36,534 nt of DNA from a bacterium (GCA_023512255.1 JAILZY010000029.1:1-36534), one strand, 5' to 3'; counted from the stretch's first letter, positions 1 through 9,004 are shown. The notes: a model not told the origin generated them from the letters alone. Program-made: numbers and translations.

Positions 1-53
1 TGTCTTTTACCTCAATACCCTTACCCTGCGGCTTATCTCCTCCTCCTAATTTA

Positions 54-113
54 AACATGGGGAACATCTGTCAAGATCATACTAGGATTGACATAAATGG
101 GGGACATCTTACC
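54..113. repeat. Left-edge IS-end-like repeats
   Basis: Two related motifs lie about 40 bp apart: AACATGGGGAACATCTGT at 54-71 and ATGGGGGACATCTT at 98-111. The first occurs again, perfectly and inverted, at 36460-36477 near the other end of the window. Multiple short subterminal repeats of this kind are typical of transposase-binding ends of insertion sequences. No transposase coding sequence is present, so the IS assignment is inference. Positions 1-134 hold no gene. Confidence 0.45.
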
Positions 114-134
114 TGTAACCCTTACGTCTGGAGA

Positions 135-581
135 TTATTCTCCTTGCTCTGTATAAGTAGTGTCTGGGGATGCGCCTATCCAGTCCCCTTCATCAACCCT
201 AGCACAACATGAATAACTGCCGATTGATTCCCAACTATCTACAATAATTATTTTTTTGCTGCCCTCTTTAGCTATGATAACTTTAGCTTTTACATTAGTG
301 CAGGTTTTGACAAATTCACTAAAAGGAGGTTCCTTATAATCCAGACGTCCTCCCTCGGGTTTTAGAGGGGCTTCTATCACAACAATATTATCAGGCCCAA
401 GTTTAATTTTCCACTTATCGGGAGTTCCGTCACGATCTCTATCTTCCGCTGATTCGATGTGTCCCTTGAATGTAGTGGTGACCGCTTTAGAAGTAGAATC
501 AGCTATTACTCGATCTACCATAATTAAAATAAAAAGAGCCGATATTAAAAACATCAAACATACTCTCAAAATCTTTTTCAT
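135..581 (-). CDS. Small secreted protein of unknown function
   Basis: I do not recognise a family for this 148-residue protein. It begins with a clear Sec signal peptide: KK, then a hydrophobic stretch to about residue 25, with likely cleavage near VIADS. The mature part is about 120 residues, charged and probably beta-rich. It contains DRDRDGTPDKW, a calcium-loop-like or loop segment, and three cysteines, one near residue 93 and a CC pair near 125-126, that could form a disulphide in the periplasm. A strong AGGAGG lies 10 bases before the ATG. The gene and its very AT-rich upstream region (582-780) differ in composition from the pilus genes next door, and it stands alone beside a repeat-like window edge. 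It may be accessory. The reading frame is well supported; the function is unknown. Confidence 0.75.
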   Translation of the reverse strand: MKKILRVCLMFLISALFILIMVDRVIADSTSKAVTTTFKGHIESAEDRDRDGTPDKWKIKLGPDNIVVIEAPLKPEGGRLDYKEPPFSEFVKTCTNVKAKVIIAKEGSKKIIIVDSWESIGSYSCCARVDEGDWIGASPDTTYTEQGE

Positions 582-829
582 AATTGTCTAACCTCCTAAA
601 TTTTAATATATATACATGCCCTTTTTAATATTATAATATAATATATTTAAATATGTCAAATATAAAATTAATATATCAATATATTTTTTGTTTTATATTG
701 TCTATTCTTAAAATAATACTCTAATATTTCGAGTATATTTTAATATTTTCTTATATATTCTGAACTTTCAGATGAGGAAACTTTTTGGGGAAAAATAAAC
801 TAGGATGTTTGGCTGTGTGGCCAACTCTT
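582..829. other. Very AT-rich intergenic region
   Basis: This 248-bp stretch between the small secreted gene and the SH3-domain gene is dominated by A and T up to about 770. It must hold the promoter of the 135-581 gene (transcribed leftward), but so many TATAAT-like and TTGACA-like matches exist that no single promoter can be chosen. No gene is seen. Confidence 0.5.
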
Positions 830-1390
830 CTAGTCAATCAGATAGCGGTACCCAGATCTTCTCCTCCAGGAAAAGCCTCTGGTGATCAACCCAAGCAGCC
901 AGCCAAAGAGCAAGATACCGGCACCGATAGCCGCCCAGATCTGGTCCTGGCGGTTTTTCAGCCGGAGATTTTTATTTCTGACCTGCTTAAGTTCAGCCTC
1001 GGTGAGCTCAAACAAGTGAACATATTTTTTAAGAGAGCTATTTTCTTCTTTGAGTTGTTCAATCAGGCGCCCCTGTTCCTCAGCCTTCTGGCTCAGGGCT
1101 TGAAGCTGCTCGGCCAAAGGTTTTTTGTCGGTCAGAAGAGACCTCACCACCCAGCCCTCTTCTCCCTGCGGAGTGCGTATATAGCACCAGCCACCCTGCT
1201 GTGAGATGACCGCGATCGGCTCTCCAGACCTTGCCTGACCAACAATTCTGCTTTTCATGTCCGGATCGGTTCGCATGTTGATCACATGAACAGTAGATAC
1301 GTACATGATTTTGGCCGCAGCAGTTGACTGGCTAGGGAAAATAATCCATATTCCCACCGCCGCAAGAAGGGGAAAAAGGTATCTTGGCAC
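830..1390 (-). CDS. SH3-domain/coiled-coil membrane protein (YgiM/TIGR04211-like)
   Basis: This 186-residue envelope protein has a signal peptide (1-25, ending STAAA), a bacterial SH3 domain (about 28-90: VHVINMRTDPDMKSRIVG, then GEEGWVVRSLLTD), a coiled coil (about 92-150) and a C-terminal transmembrane helix (about 152-170) followed by basic residues RGFSWRRRSGYR. This order matches the SH3/coiled-coil/TM architecture of the YgiM and TIGR04211 group; the molecular role of that group is poorly known, and binding to peptidoglycan or envelope partners is inference. The start is GTG, chosen because GGGAGG lies 8 bases upstream. It sits just downstream of pilR on the same strand but has its own promoter (1473-1501), so it need not belong to the pilus operon. 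Confidence 0.8.
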   Translation of the reverse strand: MPRYLFPLLAAVGIWIIFPSQSTAAAKIMYVSTVHVINMRTDPDMKSRIVGQARSGEPIAVISQQGGWCYIRTPQGEEGWVVRSLLTDKKPLAEQLQALSQKAEEQGRLIEQLKEENSSLKKYVHLFELTEAELKQVRNKNLRLKNRQDQIWAAIGAGILLFGWLLGLITRGFSWRRRSGYRYLID

Positions 1391-1472
1391 TTCTCAAGCC
1401 TCCCTTGGCGAGGACATACATTGAGTGATCACGGATATTATCACTGACAGTATAATTTACGGTATAACTTAA

Positions 1473-1501
1473 AGTATATCATCGAGAAGCTCTTTTTTCA
1501 A
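1473..1501 (-). promoter_or_regulatory. Sigma70-type promoter of the SH3-domain gene
   Basis: On the minus strand a TTGAAA -35 box (1496-1501) and a TATACT -10 box (1473-1478) are separated by exactly 17 bp. The start codon of the SH3-domain gene lies about 80 bp downstream, with a good ribosome-binding site. The match is by eye. Confidence 0.55.
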
Positions 1502-1538
1502 TTATTTGTGGCAAAAAAATTTCCCAAAGGTGCTCTTG

Positions 1539-2921
1539 TCACTGGCTGTGATCATATTTTTTCAGGCGATAGCGAAATGAGCGAAAGCTCAGGTTGAGAA
1601 GTTCAGCCGCCTTGGTTTTGTTTCCCTTACTCTTATCCAAAGCCTGAAAAATAAGGCTTTTTTCCAGACTATCCATAATCTTTTCCAGATCAACTCCCTG
1701 CTCAAGATTGTAATCTATGACCGGTGTCTCAATGGTGGCAGACCGTCGGATATTTTCTGGGAGGTCTTCTGGCTGGATAATGTCCTGTGCGGCCAAAGCC
1801 ACAGCCCTCTCGATGGTGTTTTCCATCTCCCGAACATTACCCGGCCATGAATAGGCACACAAAAGCTGCATGGCTTCAGAAGAGATCGCCTTAGGCCCTC
1901 GGCTACTTTTTTTATTGAATTGTCTGAGAAAATGCTCGACCAGAAGCGGTATATCCTCCTCCCTCTCCCGCAAAGGAGGCAGGTGAATCGGAATAACATT
2001 GAGACGGTAGTAGAGATCCTCCCTGAAGGTGCCGGCACAGATTGCAGACTTAATATCAATATTAGTTGCGGCAATCAGCCGGACATCAATTTGGATTCCT
2101 TCAGTGGACCCTACCCTTCTAATCTCCCTGTCCTGAAGCACTCGAAGCAGCTTGACCTGAATTGATAGGGGAGTAGTCCCTATTTCATCAAGAAATAGGG
2201 TTCCGCCGTCAGCCATCTCAAAGAGCCCCTTTTTAGTGCTGATGGCGCCGGTAAAGGCCCCTTTGACATGGCCAAAGAGCTCGCTCTCCAAAAGTCCCTC
2301 GGGCATGGCTCCGCAATTTAGACTGACCAGGGGTTTTTCTCGGCGGCGGCTACAGTTATGGATAGCTCTGGCCACCAACTCCTTGCCAGTGCCACTTTCA
2401 CCAGTAATCAGGACCGTGCTGGTGCTGTCGGCAATTTTTCGAATAATGCTGAAAATCTCGCGCATTTTTTTGCTCTTGCCCACTAGATTGTCAAGTCGGT
2501 ATTGGTCTCGTAGCTCAGAGAGCTCGGTGCGCAGAGCGAGATTTTCCTCTGTCAACTGCTTCTTTTCCAGGGCATTTCTAATAATATGCTTGACCTCATT
2601 ATTATCCTTGAACGGTTTGGTAAGGTAATCATAGGCTCCCGACTTAATCGCCCTGACTGCGGTCTCGGTCGAGGCATAAGCGGTCATCATGATGACCACT
2701 GTCTCAGGACTGGTCTCCTTTATGATTTTTAGAAGATCGAGGCCGCTCATGCCAGGCATCTTTATATCAAGCAGAGCCAGATCAAAGGGATGCATTTTAA
2801 TCAACTCAATAGCTTTTTCTGGATGTGTAGCGTATTGAACCCGATAGCCCTCCTTGCGAAGAATAATAGCCAGGCAGATGCACATGCTTTCTTCGTCATC
2901 AATAACGATAATCGATCTCAT
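1539..2921 (-). CDS. pilR: Sigma54-dependent response regulator PilR
   Basis: NtrC-class activator of 460 residues. The receiver domain (1-120) has acidic residues D8 and D9 and phospho-acceptor D52 (LLDIKMPG). The AAA+ domain (about 145-375) has Walker A GESGTGKE near 171-178 and the sigma54-contact loop GAFTGA near 221-226. A C-terminal Fis-type helix-turn-helix (about 427-455) contains NKTKAAELLNLS. It would be phosphorylated by the kinase encoded just upstream and activate sigma54 promoters; in characterised type IV pilus systems the target is the pilin gene. The start ATG overlaps the pilS stop by 4 bp, so the pair is translationally coupled. The symbol rests on the pilB-T-C-S-R gene order. 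No pilA lies nearby, so its targets are elsewhere or the role has shifted. Confidence 0.9.
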   Translation of the reverse strand: MRSIIVIDDEESMCICLAIILRKEGYRVQYATHPEKAIELIKMHPFDLALLDIKMPGMSGLDLLKIIKETSPETVVIMMTAYASTETAVRAIKSGAYDYLTKPFKDNNEVKHIIRNALEKKQLTEENLALRTELSELRDQYRLDNLVGKSKKMREIFSIIRKIADSTSTVLITGESGTGKELVARAIHNCSRRREKPLVSLNCGAMPEGLLESELFGHVKGAFTGAISTKKGLFEMADGGTLFLDEIGTTPLSIQVKLLRVLQDREIRRVGSTEGIQIDVRLIAATNIDIKSAICAGTFREDLYYRLNVIPIHLPPLREREEDIPLLVEHFLRQFNKKSSRGPKAISSEAMQLLCAYSWPGNVREMENTIERAVALAAQDIIQPEDLPENIRRSATIETPVIDYNLEQGVDLEKIMDSLEKSLIFQALDKSKGNKTKAAELLNLSFRSFRYRLKKYDHSQ

Positions 2922-4639
2922 ATCCGTATATCCTCAAGCAGAACCAATGGAGTAGCCGGAAGAAAGATTCTGAAATTGCTTCCCTCACCTGGTGCACTGA
3001 TTACCTCTATTTTCCCGTGATGTTCCTCAATAATCCGATAGGCAATACTTAAGCCTAAGCCCATACCTCTCTCTTTAGTAGTGTAGAATGGGGTAAAGAG
3101 TTTTTTGAGCTCATCGGGGCAAATCCCTCTACCTGTATCAACAAATTCGATCACCCATCCCCCCTCCTGCTGTCTGCTCCGCCTGGCCCGAATGGTGAGT
3201 GTTCCACCATCTGGCATGGCTTGGCAGGCATTCATGGCTAGATTCCAGAAAACCTGTTTAATTTGTCCAGGATCAGCCTCGAGTTGCTCAGTTGAGGCAG
3301 GAATATCAGTAACTATCTTGATTCGATCACTAACCTCGCCGCTCTTTTGAATCAAAGTGACGGTTTCCTGCACTAAATCCCTAAGAGAGCAGCTTTGGGG
3401 ATTGGGAGGCTGAGGTCTAGCATAAAGTAGAAAATCAGCAATAATCCTATCTAGCCTACTAGATTCTTTCAAAATGATTTCCATCAGATGACGAGCTTCC
3501 TCATCCAGCTCAAGCTCATCATGGAGAAACTGAACCGAGCCTCTGATCGAGGCCATAGGATTGCGTAGCTCATGGGCTATGGTAGCTGACATCTGGCCAA
3601 TGGTCGCCAGGACCTCAGCCTGTTTGACCTGCTCTTCCATTTTCTTGTACTCGGTCAGATCCTGAAAGTTAGTGATCAACCCCTTGACCTCTCCGCTCGG
3701 ATTCTTCAGGATAGAAATAGTCAGACCGAGGAAAATTTCCTGCCCCTTGCGACTGATCCGGCTCTCCAGTCTGAGGGAATTTTTCCCTTCCCTGTTCATG
3801 GACTGATAAAGCCCCTCAATCTGAAGGGGATAGAAGAGCTGATCCCAGTGCTGCTGGCCAGCGATTTCTTTTCCCCAAGCAGGGCAGCAAAGATCGAGAA
3901 TCTGAATGGCGGCCCGATTCATCATGGTTATCTGCCCGCTCAGGTCAGAGACGATCAGGCCGCTACTCATACTCTGGAGAATATTCTCATTAAAGGTTTG
4001 AAGCTGGGCAATATCACCATCCTTGGCCTGGAGCTCCTTCCCTGTCCGGCGCTGTAATTCGGCCAGATAACCGCTCAGCAGCGCGGTCAGATAGAAAGCG
4101 AAGATATTGGCGAAGATGGTATGGGAAACGTAGGGAAGATTTAGCTCGATCTCTTTGGGCACGTAGTTATAGGGAAAGATGAGTATTCCGACAAACTGAA
4201 GGGTAAGAAGAGCCCCATAAACCAAACTGCTGATGCTGGCTACAATCAGGCTACTGCGCCTAGACAGCAAGATGCTGCTAATGATGATTGTCAGGATATA
4301 GGCAAAGGAGAAAGGGCTTCTGATTCCTCCAGTATAAAAAATAAGTGCAGTTTCAATGATAAGATCGCCGCAGATCTGAATATAGGCGAAAAAGACTGCA
4401 TCGGGCGGCTTAAGACGAAGTATTATGGCATACAGGATAGTCATTACATAGGTAATAATGATCAGCGTGGAGAGTGGGAGAACCGAGGCCGTGGGATTCC
4501 TGACCTGAAGGATAGTGATCGACCCCAAAATCAGAGTAACCACAATGGCTCTAATGATAGTCAACCACTTGATCCTGGTTAAAAGTACAGGATCTTGCCC
4601 TGGCAAGGCTGATCGGGGAATCTGTGGCTGCCTGATCAT
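2918..4639 (-). CDS. pilS: Membrane sensor histidine kinase PilS
   Basis: A 573-residue sensor kinase. The N-terminal region (about 25-200) contains about six hydrophobic transmembrane segments, as in PilS. A short coiled linker leads to a PAS domain (about 215-330; LIVSDLSGQITMMNRAAI), a HisKA domain with phospho-acceptor histidine near residue 354 (TIAHELRNPMASI), and a C-terminal HATPase with N-box NACQAMPDGG, G1 DTGRGI and G2 GMGLGLSIAYRI. All catalytic motifs look intact. It phosphorylates PilR, encoded immediately downstream with a 4-bp overlap. In Pseudomonas PilS senses membrane pilin; whether that holds here cannot be told. The gap to pilC upstream is 64 bp, with no terminator seen, so the five pil genes probably share a transcript. 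Confidence 0.9.
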   Translation of the reverse strand: MIRQPQIPRSALPGQDPVLLTRIKWLTIIRAIVVTLILGSITILQVRNPTASVLPLSTLIIITYVMTILYAIILRLKPPDAVFFAYIQICGDLIIETALIFYTGGIRSPFSFAYILTIIISSILLSRRSSLIVASISSLVYGALLTLQFVGILIFPYNYVPKEIELNLPYVSHTIFANIFAFYLTALLSGYLAELQRRTGKELQAKDGDIAQLQTFNENILQSMSSGLIVSDLSGQITMMNRAAIQILDLCCPAWGKEIAGQQHWDQLFYPLQIEGLYQSMNREGKNSLRLESRISRKGQEIFLGLTISILKNPSGEVKGLITNFQDLTEYKKMEEQVKQAEVLATIGQMSATIAHELRNPMASIRGSVQFLHDELELDEEARHLMEIILKESSRLDRIIADFLLYARPQPPNPQSCSLRDLVQETVTLIQKSGEVSDRIKIVTDIPASTEQLEADPGQIKQVFWNLAMNACQAMPDGGTLTIRARRSRQQEGGWVIEFVDTGRGICPDELKKLFTPFYTTKERGMGLGLSIAYRIIEEHHGKIEVISAPGEGSNFRIFLPATPLVLLEDIRI

Positions 4640-4703
4640 AACCCAATCTCTTCATGCACCATTAATCAAAAATCAAAGGAATTGGTCAATATTACCCAAA
4701 GCA

Positions 4704-5918
4704 TTATCCGATAGCCGCAGCCAGCTTGAATATCGGCAGATACATGGCCACCACGATAAATCCAACCACTACCCCGAGGAAAACCATGAGCATCGGCTCA
4801 AGCATAGAGGTCAAAGCTTCGACCGCCACATCAACTTCATCATCGTAGAAGTCAGCTACCTTACCCAGCATATTGTCCAGGGCTCCGGTGGTTTCTCCTA
4901 CGGTGATCATCTGGACCACCATCGGTGGGAAAACCTTGCTATGGCCGAGCGGCTCGGCCATAGTCTTGCCTTCACTGATGCTGGATTTAGCTTCGATCAA
5001 GGCTAGCTCTATCACCCTGTTGCCTGACGTCTTGGCCGTAATGTCCATAGCATCCAGCACCGGCACTCCACTGCTGATCAGGGTTCCAAGTGTTCTGGCA
5101 AATTTGGCTACGGCCACTTTGCGAATCAGAATGCCGAATACTGGCGTCTTAAGCATGAAGCTGTCAATAGCCAGCCTCCCTTTTTCAGTTTGATAAAATT
5201 TCCTCAAGGAAATGATCATTAAGGCCACAAAGATAAATATACACCCCCCACCCCAGCCGGCCAAAAAATTGCTCATAGCTATAACTATGCGGGTCGGGGC
5301 AGGCAAGGCTCCGCCGAAGCTGGTAAAAAGGTTGGCAAATTGCGGAATGACAAAGATAAGCAGCCCGGCTACGATCACTACAGCCACAATAACAATGACG
5401 ATTGGGTAAACCATGGCTGATTTGACCTTTTTTTTCAAATTCATAGCCCGCTCAATGTAAATGGCCAGCCGGTTTAGAATGGTGTCAAGGATTCCGCCAA
5501 GCTCCCCTGCATCTACCATGTTTACATACAGGCTGTCAAAAATTTTCGGGTGCTTACGCAGTGCATCGCCAAATGATGAGCCACCCTCAACCGCTTGTTT
5601 GACCTCACGGCAGCTCTGGGCCAGGGTTGAATTTTCAGTCTGAGCACATAGGATTTCAAGGGACTGAACCAGGGGCAGACCGGCATCAATCATGGTAGAG
5701 AGCTGCCGAGTGAAAATAACAAGGTCCCGAATGGTTACTTTCTTTTTCCCCAGACCGGGGAATTTAAGATCAATGGATTTAGCCTTCTTCTTTAGAGAAG
5801 TGGCTATGACAGCCTGTTTTCTAAGTTCTCTGGCAGCCTGTTTTTCGTTTTCAGCCTCGATCTCACCGCTGACTGATTTTCCTTGGAGGGATTTTCCTAC
5901 GTATTGAAATACGGGCAT
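4704..5918 (-). CDS. pilC: Type IV pilus inner-membrane platform protein PilC
   Basis: Polytopic inner-membrane protein of 404 residues, the usual family length. It has two T2SSF (GspF/PilC) domains, about 70-193 and 273-395, each followed by a hydrophobic segment (VYPIVIVIVAVVIVAGLLIFV near 170-190, and LEPMLMVFLGVVVGFIVVAMY near the C-terminus). The motif GELGGILDTILNRLA and its counterpart GETTGALDNMLGKVADFYDDEV are the duplicated signatures of the family. PilC couples the PilB and PilT ATPases to pilin insertion and removal. GAAGG lies 6 bases before the ATG, and a stronger GAAGGAG lies a little further away. It is 18 bp from pilT. Confidence 0.95.
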   Translation of the reverse strand: MPVFQYVGKSLQGKSVSGEIEAENEKQAARELRKQAVIATSLKKKAKSIDLKFPGLGKKKVTIRDLVIFTRQLSTMIDAGLPLVQSLEILCAQTENSTLAQSCREVKQAVEGGSSFGDALRKHPKIFDSLYVNMVDAGELGGILDTILNRLAIYIERAMNLKKKVKSAMVYPIVIVIVAVVIVAGLLIFVIPQFANLFTSFGGALPAPTRIVIAMSNFLAGWGGGCIFIFVALMIISLRKFYQTEKGRLAIDSFMLKTPVFGILIRKVAVAKFARTLGTLISSGVPVLDAMDITAKTSGNRVIELALIEAKSSISEGKTMAEPLGHSKVFPPMVVQMITVGETTGALDNMLGKVADFYDDEVDVAVEALTSMLEPMLMVFLGVVVGFIVVAMYLPIFKLAAAIG

Positions 5919-5936
5919 GGCTTGCCTTCGCTCCTT

Positions 5937-7034
5937 CTATGTTTTGCTGTTTTGCATCATCTGAAGCAACTCAGCCGGATATGAGGATCTGCCCAAGGCG
6001 CTTTCCCGGCTGATAAGATTTGCCCTATACAGGGAAAAAAGTGCCTGATTCATGGTTTGCATTCCATATTTCAAACTTCCGCTCTGCATGAGACTGTAGA
6101 TCTGCTGAATCTGGTTTTCCCGGATAAGATTCCGAATGGCGTGATTGGGAATGAGGATTTCCAGGGCCAATATGCGCCCCTGATCAAACTGTTTGGGTAA
6201 TAGTTGCTGACAGAGAATGCCTTCCAAGAGAAAGGAAAGCTGAGTTCTGACCTGATTTTGCTGATAGGGAGGAAAGACATCAATAATGCGGTTGATTGAT
6301 TGAACACAGGAGTCAGTATGAAGTGTGGCCAGGGTAAGATGTCCGGTCTCGGCAATGGTCAGGGCTGCCTCCATAGTCTCAAGATCGCGCATCTCACCGA
6401 TCATGACCACATCGGGGTCCTCCCGCAGGACGGACCGAAGTGCTCTGGCCATGGAGCGAGTGTCTGCGTGCAATTCCCGCTGATTGATCATGCACTGTTT
6501 ATGGCTGTGGAGGTATTCGATCGGATCCTCAACCGTTATAATGTGCTTGTGAGCATGGGTATTGATCCACTCAATCATAGCCGCCAGGGTGGTTGATTTT
6601 CCAGACCCTGCCGGGCCAGCAACCAAAATAAGCCCTCTGGGCCGCTCGCACAGTTCGCCGACAACTGCTGCCGGAAGGTTTAACTCCTGTAAGGTGGGGA
6701 TGGTAAAGGGAATGCTTCGTACAGCCAAAGCAATACTTCCCCGCTGGTAGTAAGCATTAACCCGAAATCGGCTCAAGTCGCTGACCCCAAAGGAAAAATC
6801 AAGCTCACGGTTTCTCTCGAGCTTGTTTTTCTGATCTTCGGTCAGGATTTCAAAGGCCAGATACCGAGTATCCTCCGGTGATAGAGAAGGGTAGTCGAGG
6901 GGTCGGATCTGTCCACTTACCCTCACCTGAGGGGGAACACCGATGGTCAGGTGCAGGTCTGAGGCCTTCTCTAAGAACATGACCCGCAAAAGGTCCTGCA
7001 TCTTAATACCCGCTTCAGCATAGTTTGAGCGCAT
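5937..7034 (-). CDS. pilT: Type IV pilus retraction ATPase PilT
   Basis: Hexameric secretion ATPase, 365 residues from the ATG used here. Walker A GPAGSGKST lies near 139-147, the Asp box/Walker B region is VVMIGEMRDLETM, and the His box is TLATLHTDS. The family-specific AIRNLIRE motif, required for retraction in characterised PilT, is present near 298 (HAIRNLIREN). PilT depolymerises the pilus for twitching, adhesion or DNA uptake. The start is uncertain: a TTG lies 6 bases upstream, and another ATG at 7001 (MQDLLRVMFLEKASDLHL) matches the usual PilT N-terminus equally well; none has a strong ribosome-binding site. It sits between pilC and pilB. Confidence 0.93.
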   Translation of the reverse strand: MRSNYAEAGIKMQDLLRVMFLEKASDLHLTIGVPPQVRVSGQIRPLDYPSLSPEDTRYLAFEILTEDQKNKLERNRELDFSFGVSDLSRFRVNAYYQRGSIALAVRSIPFTIPTLQELNLPAAVVGELCERPRGLILVAGPAGSGKSTTLAAMIEWINTHAHKHIITVEDPIEYLHSHKQCMINQRELHADTRSMARALRSVLREDPDVVMIGEMRDLETMEAALTIAETGHLTLATLHTDSCVQSINRIIDVFPPYQQNQVRTQLSFLLEGILCQQLLPKQFDQGRILALEILIPNHAIRNLIRENQIQQIYSLMQSGSLKYGMQTMNQALFSLYRANLISRESALGRSSYPAELLQMMQNSKT

Positions 7035-7074
7035 ATTCAAAGCCGCCGTATAGTCAGAGTCAATTAGTCAGGGT

Positions 7075-8862
7075 TTAATCATTGAACGATACCCGCAGCA
7101 CTTCCTCAATGGTGGTGATTCCTTCTCGAATCTTTTGCAAGCCGCTGTCTCTGAGAGTTTTCATTCCCTCACGCCGGGCCTGGGCTTTCAGTTCATTAAT
7201 CGGAGCGCCATTTAGAATAAGAAGCCTAATCGGCTCAGTAATCTTCATGACCTCATAGAGAGCAATTCGCCCTTTGTAGCCAGTATTATTACAATTGCTG
7301 CACCCCCTTCCCTTGTAGATTTTCAGCTCCCCAACCTCTTCAGGTGAAAATCCCAGTCTAATCAGGGCCTTCTCTGGCACCTTGATTTCCTCCTTGCACT
7401 GAGGGCATATGCGCCGGGCTAGCCGCTGGGCCACAATCAAGAGCACGGCTGAGGAAACGAGAAATGGTTCTACCCCCATATTTAATAATCGGCCAATAGT
7501 GCCAGGTGCATCATTCGTATGAAGAGTGCTCAATACCAAATGACCGGTTAGGGCTGCTTTGATCCCAATCTCAGCGGTCTCGGTGTCTCTGATTTCTCCT
7601 ACCATGATTACGTCCGGATCCTGCCGGAGAAAAGAACGAAGGGCAGCGGCAAAGGTCAAACCGATCTGCTCCTTGATCTGAACCTGATTGATCCCAGGTA
7701 GGTTAAATTCTACCGGATCTTCAGCCGTCATGATGTTAGTTTCCTCGTTGTTGAGCTGATTGAGGGCAGAGTAGAGAGTCGTAGTCTTACCACTGCCGGT
7801 AGGGCCTGTTACCAGGACCATGCCATAAGGGCTATGGATGGCCTCCTGAAAAAGCTCAAGAGCTTTGGGCTCAAATCCCAGTTTACTCATATCTAATTGG
7901 AGGTTAGATTTGTCCAGAAGACGCAAAACCACCTTTTCCCCAAATAGGGTCGGCAGTACCGAGACCCGAAAATCCATATCTCTTTTTTTCCCCAGCTTCA
8001 GCTTGATCCGGCCATCCTGGGGAAGCCTCTTTTCGGCAATGTCCAGCTTTGACATGATCTTAATTCTTGAAACCACTGCATTCTTTATCTTGAGCGGTAA
8101 TCCCATTGCCTTTCTCAATACCCCATCCAGACGGTAGCGAACCCGAAAACTCTTCTCGTACGGTTCAATGTGGATATCGCTGACTCCCATCTTGACCGCT
8201 TTAATCAACAGACCGTTGACTAGCTTAACTATTGGAGCATCAACATCCAAAATGGCTTCATCATCCTGCTCTTCCACCACTTCCACATTGTCAATCGCAC
8301 CCTTGACAATGTTATCAAAATCATCGACATCAACCACCGAATCATCCATATCCTCTGAAAAATCAACGCTTGATCCGCTCTCCTCATGATCATCAAGATC
8401 ATAATCCTTGGCATTGATCTCCGCTGTTGAGGTTTTCTTTTTTCGATAATACTTGTCAAAGGCTTTTTTGAAGGATGATTCTGAAGTAACTACGGTTTCC
8501 ACAGAATAGCCGGTCAGGAATTTGATATCGTCGATGGCGAAAACGTTGGAAGGATCAACCATGGCCAGAGTCAGGATACCGGACATGAGACTGACAGGAA
8601 TACAGCTATATTTTTTCGCCAGATCCTGGGGAATGAGTTTGACCACCTCTTCGTCGATCTCGAAGTTGTTTAAATTGATGGTCGGCACTCCATACTGCTT
8701 ACTTAAAAACCAGAGAATATCCTCCTCTTTGAGGAACCCCAGCTTAATCAGGTTATAGCCAAGCCGGCCACCTGATTTTTTCTGCTCCTCCAATCCCTGC
8801 TGGAGTTGCTCTTCAGTGATCATTTTAGCCTTGAGGAGGAGCTCGCCAAGTCGCTCTTTCAT
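7075..8862 (-). CDS. pilB: Type IV pilus assembly ATPase PilB
   Basis: Extension motor of 595 residues. The N-terminal MshEN/GSPII_E_N domain (about 1-150) is followed by an acidic linker (about 160-210, rich in D and E), then the core ATPase with Walker A GPTGSGKTTT near 351-360, VIMVGEIRDTETAEIG and LSTLHTNDAPG. A tetracysteine zinc site, CPQC near 485 and CSNC near 520, is typical of PilB/GspE. It powers pilin polymerisation through PilC. The MshEN domain binds c-di-GMP in some relatives, but I did not verify the binding residues here. AAAGG lies 5 bases before the ATG. It is the first gene of the pil cluster and diverges from sbcD. Confidence 0.95.
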   Translation of the reverse strand: MKERLGELLLKAKMITEEQLQQGLEEQKKSGGRLGYNLIKLGFLKEEDILWFLSKQYGVPTINLNNFEIDEEVVKLIPQDLAKKYSCIPVSLMSGILTLAMVDPSNVFAIDDIKFLTGYSVETVVTSESSFKKAFDKYYRKKKTSTAEINAKDYDLDDHEESGSSVDFSEDMDDSVVDVDDFDNIVKGAIDNVEVVEEQDDEAILDVDAPIVKLVNGLLIKAVKMGVSDIHIEPYEKSFRVRYRLDGVLRKAMGLPLKIKNAVVSRIKIMSKLDIAEKRLPQDGRIKLKLGKKRDMDFRVSVLPTLFGEKVVLRLLDKSNLQLDMSKLGFEPKALELFQEAIHSPYGMVLVTGPTGSGKTTTLYSALNQLNNEETNIMTAEDPVEFNLPGINQVQIKEQIGLTFAAALRSFLRQDPDVIMVGEIRDTETAEIGIKAALTGHLVLSTLHTNDAPGTIGRLLNMGVEPFLVSSAVLLIVAQRLARRICPQCKEEIKVPEKALIRLGFSPEEVGELKIYKGRGCSNCNNTGYKGRIALYEVMKITEPIRLLILNGAPINELKAQARREGMKTLRDSGLQKIREGITTIEEVLRVSFND

Positions 8863-8917
8863 GATAACCTTTTGATTGGGAAGACAGTAAAAGTAAGGAT
8901 AAAAAACAAACGGAAAA

Positions 8918-8948
8918 GATAACGCAAGGTGGCGTTATCAATTTTTTT
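8918..8948 (+). terminator. Terminator-like hairpin facing the plus strand
   Basis: GATAACGC (8918-8925), loop AAGGTG and GCGTTATC (8932-8939) form a perfect 8-bp stem, followed by AA and seven T. This is the form of an intrinsic terminator on the plus strand, yet no plus-strand gene lies upstream. It lies in the presumed 5' leader of pilB on the other strand, where the U-run would be absent. Confidence 0.5.
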
Positions 8949-8974
8949 ATATTATTTATCGTCTCGAAATCCCC

Positions 8975-9004
8975 TTGACTTTCATATTTAGCTTGGGCTA
9001 TCAT
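8975..9004 (+). promoter_or_regulatory. Sigma70-type promoter of sbcDC
   Basis: TTGACT (8975-8980) and TATCAT (8999-9004) are separated by 18 bp. Transcription from here would begin near 9011 and give sbcD a leader of about 250 nt that contains both hairpins of the repeat at 9076-9241. The match is by eye. Confidence 0.5.
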
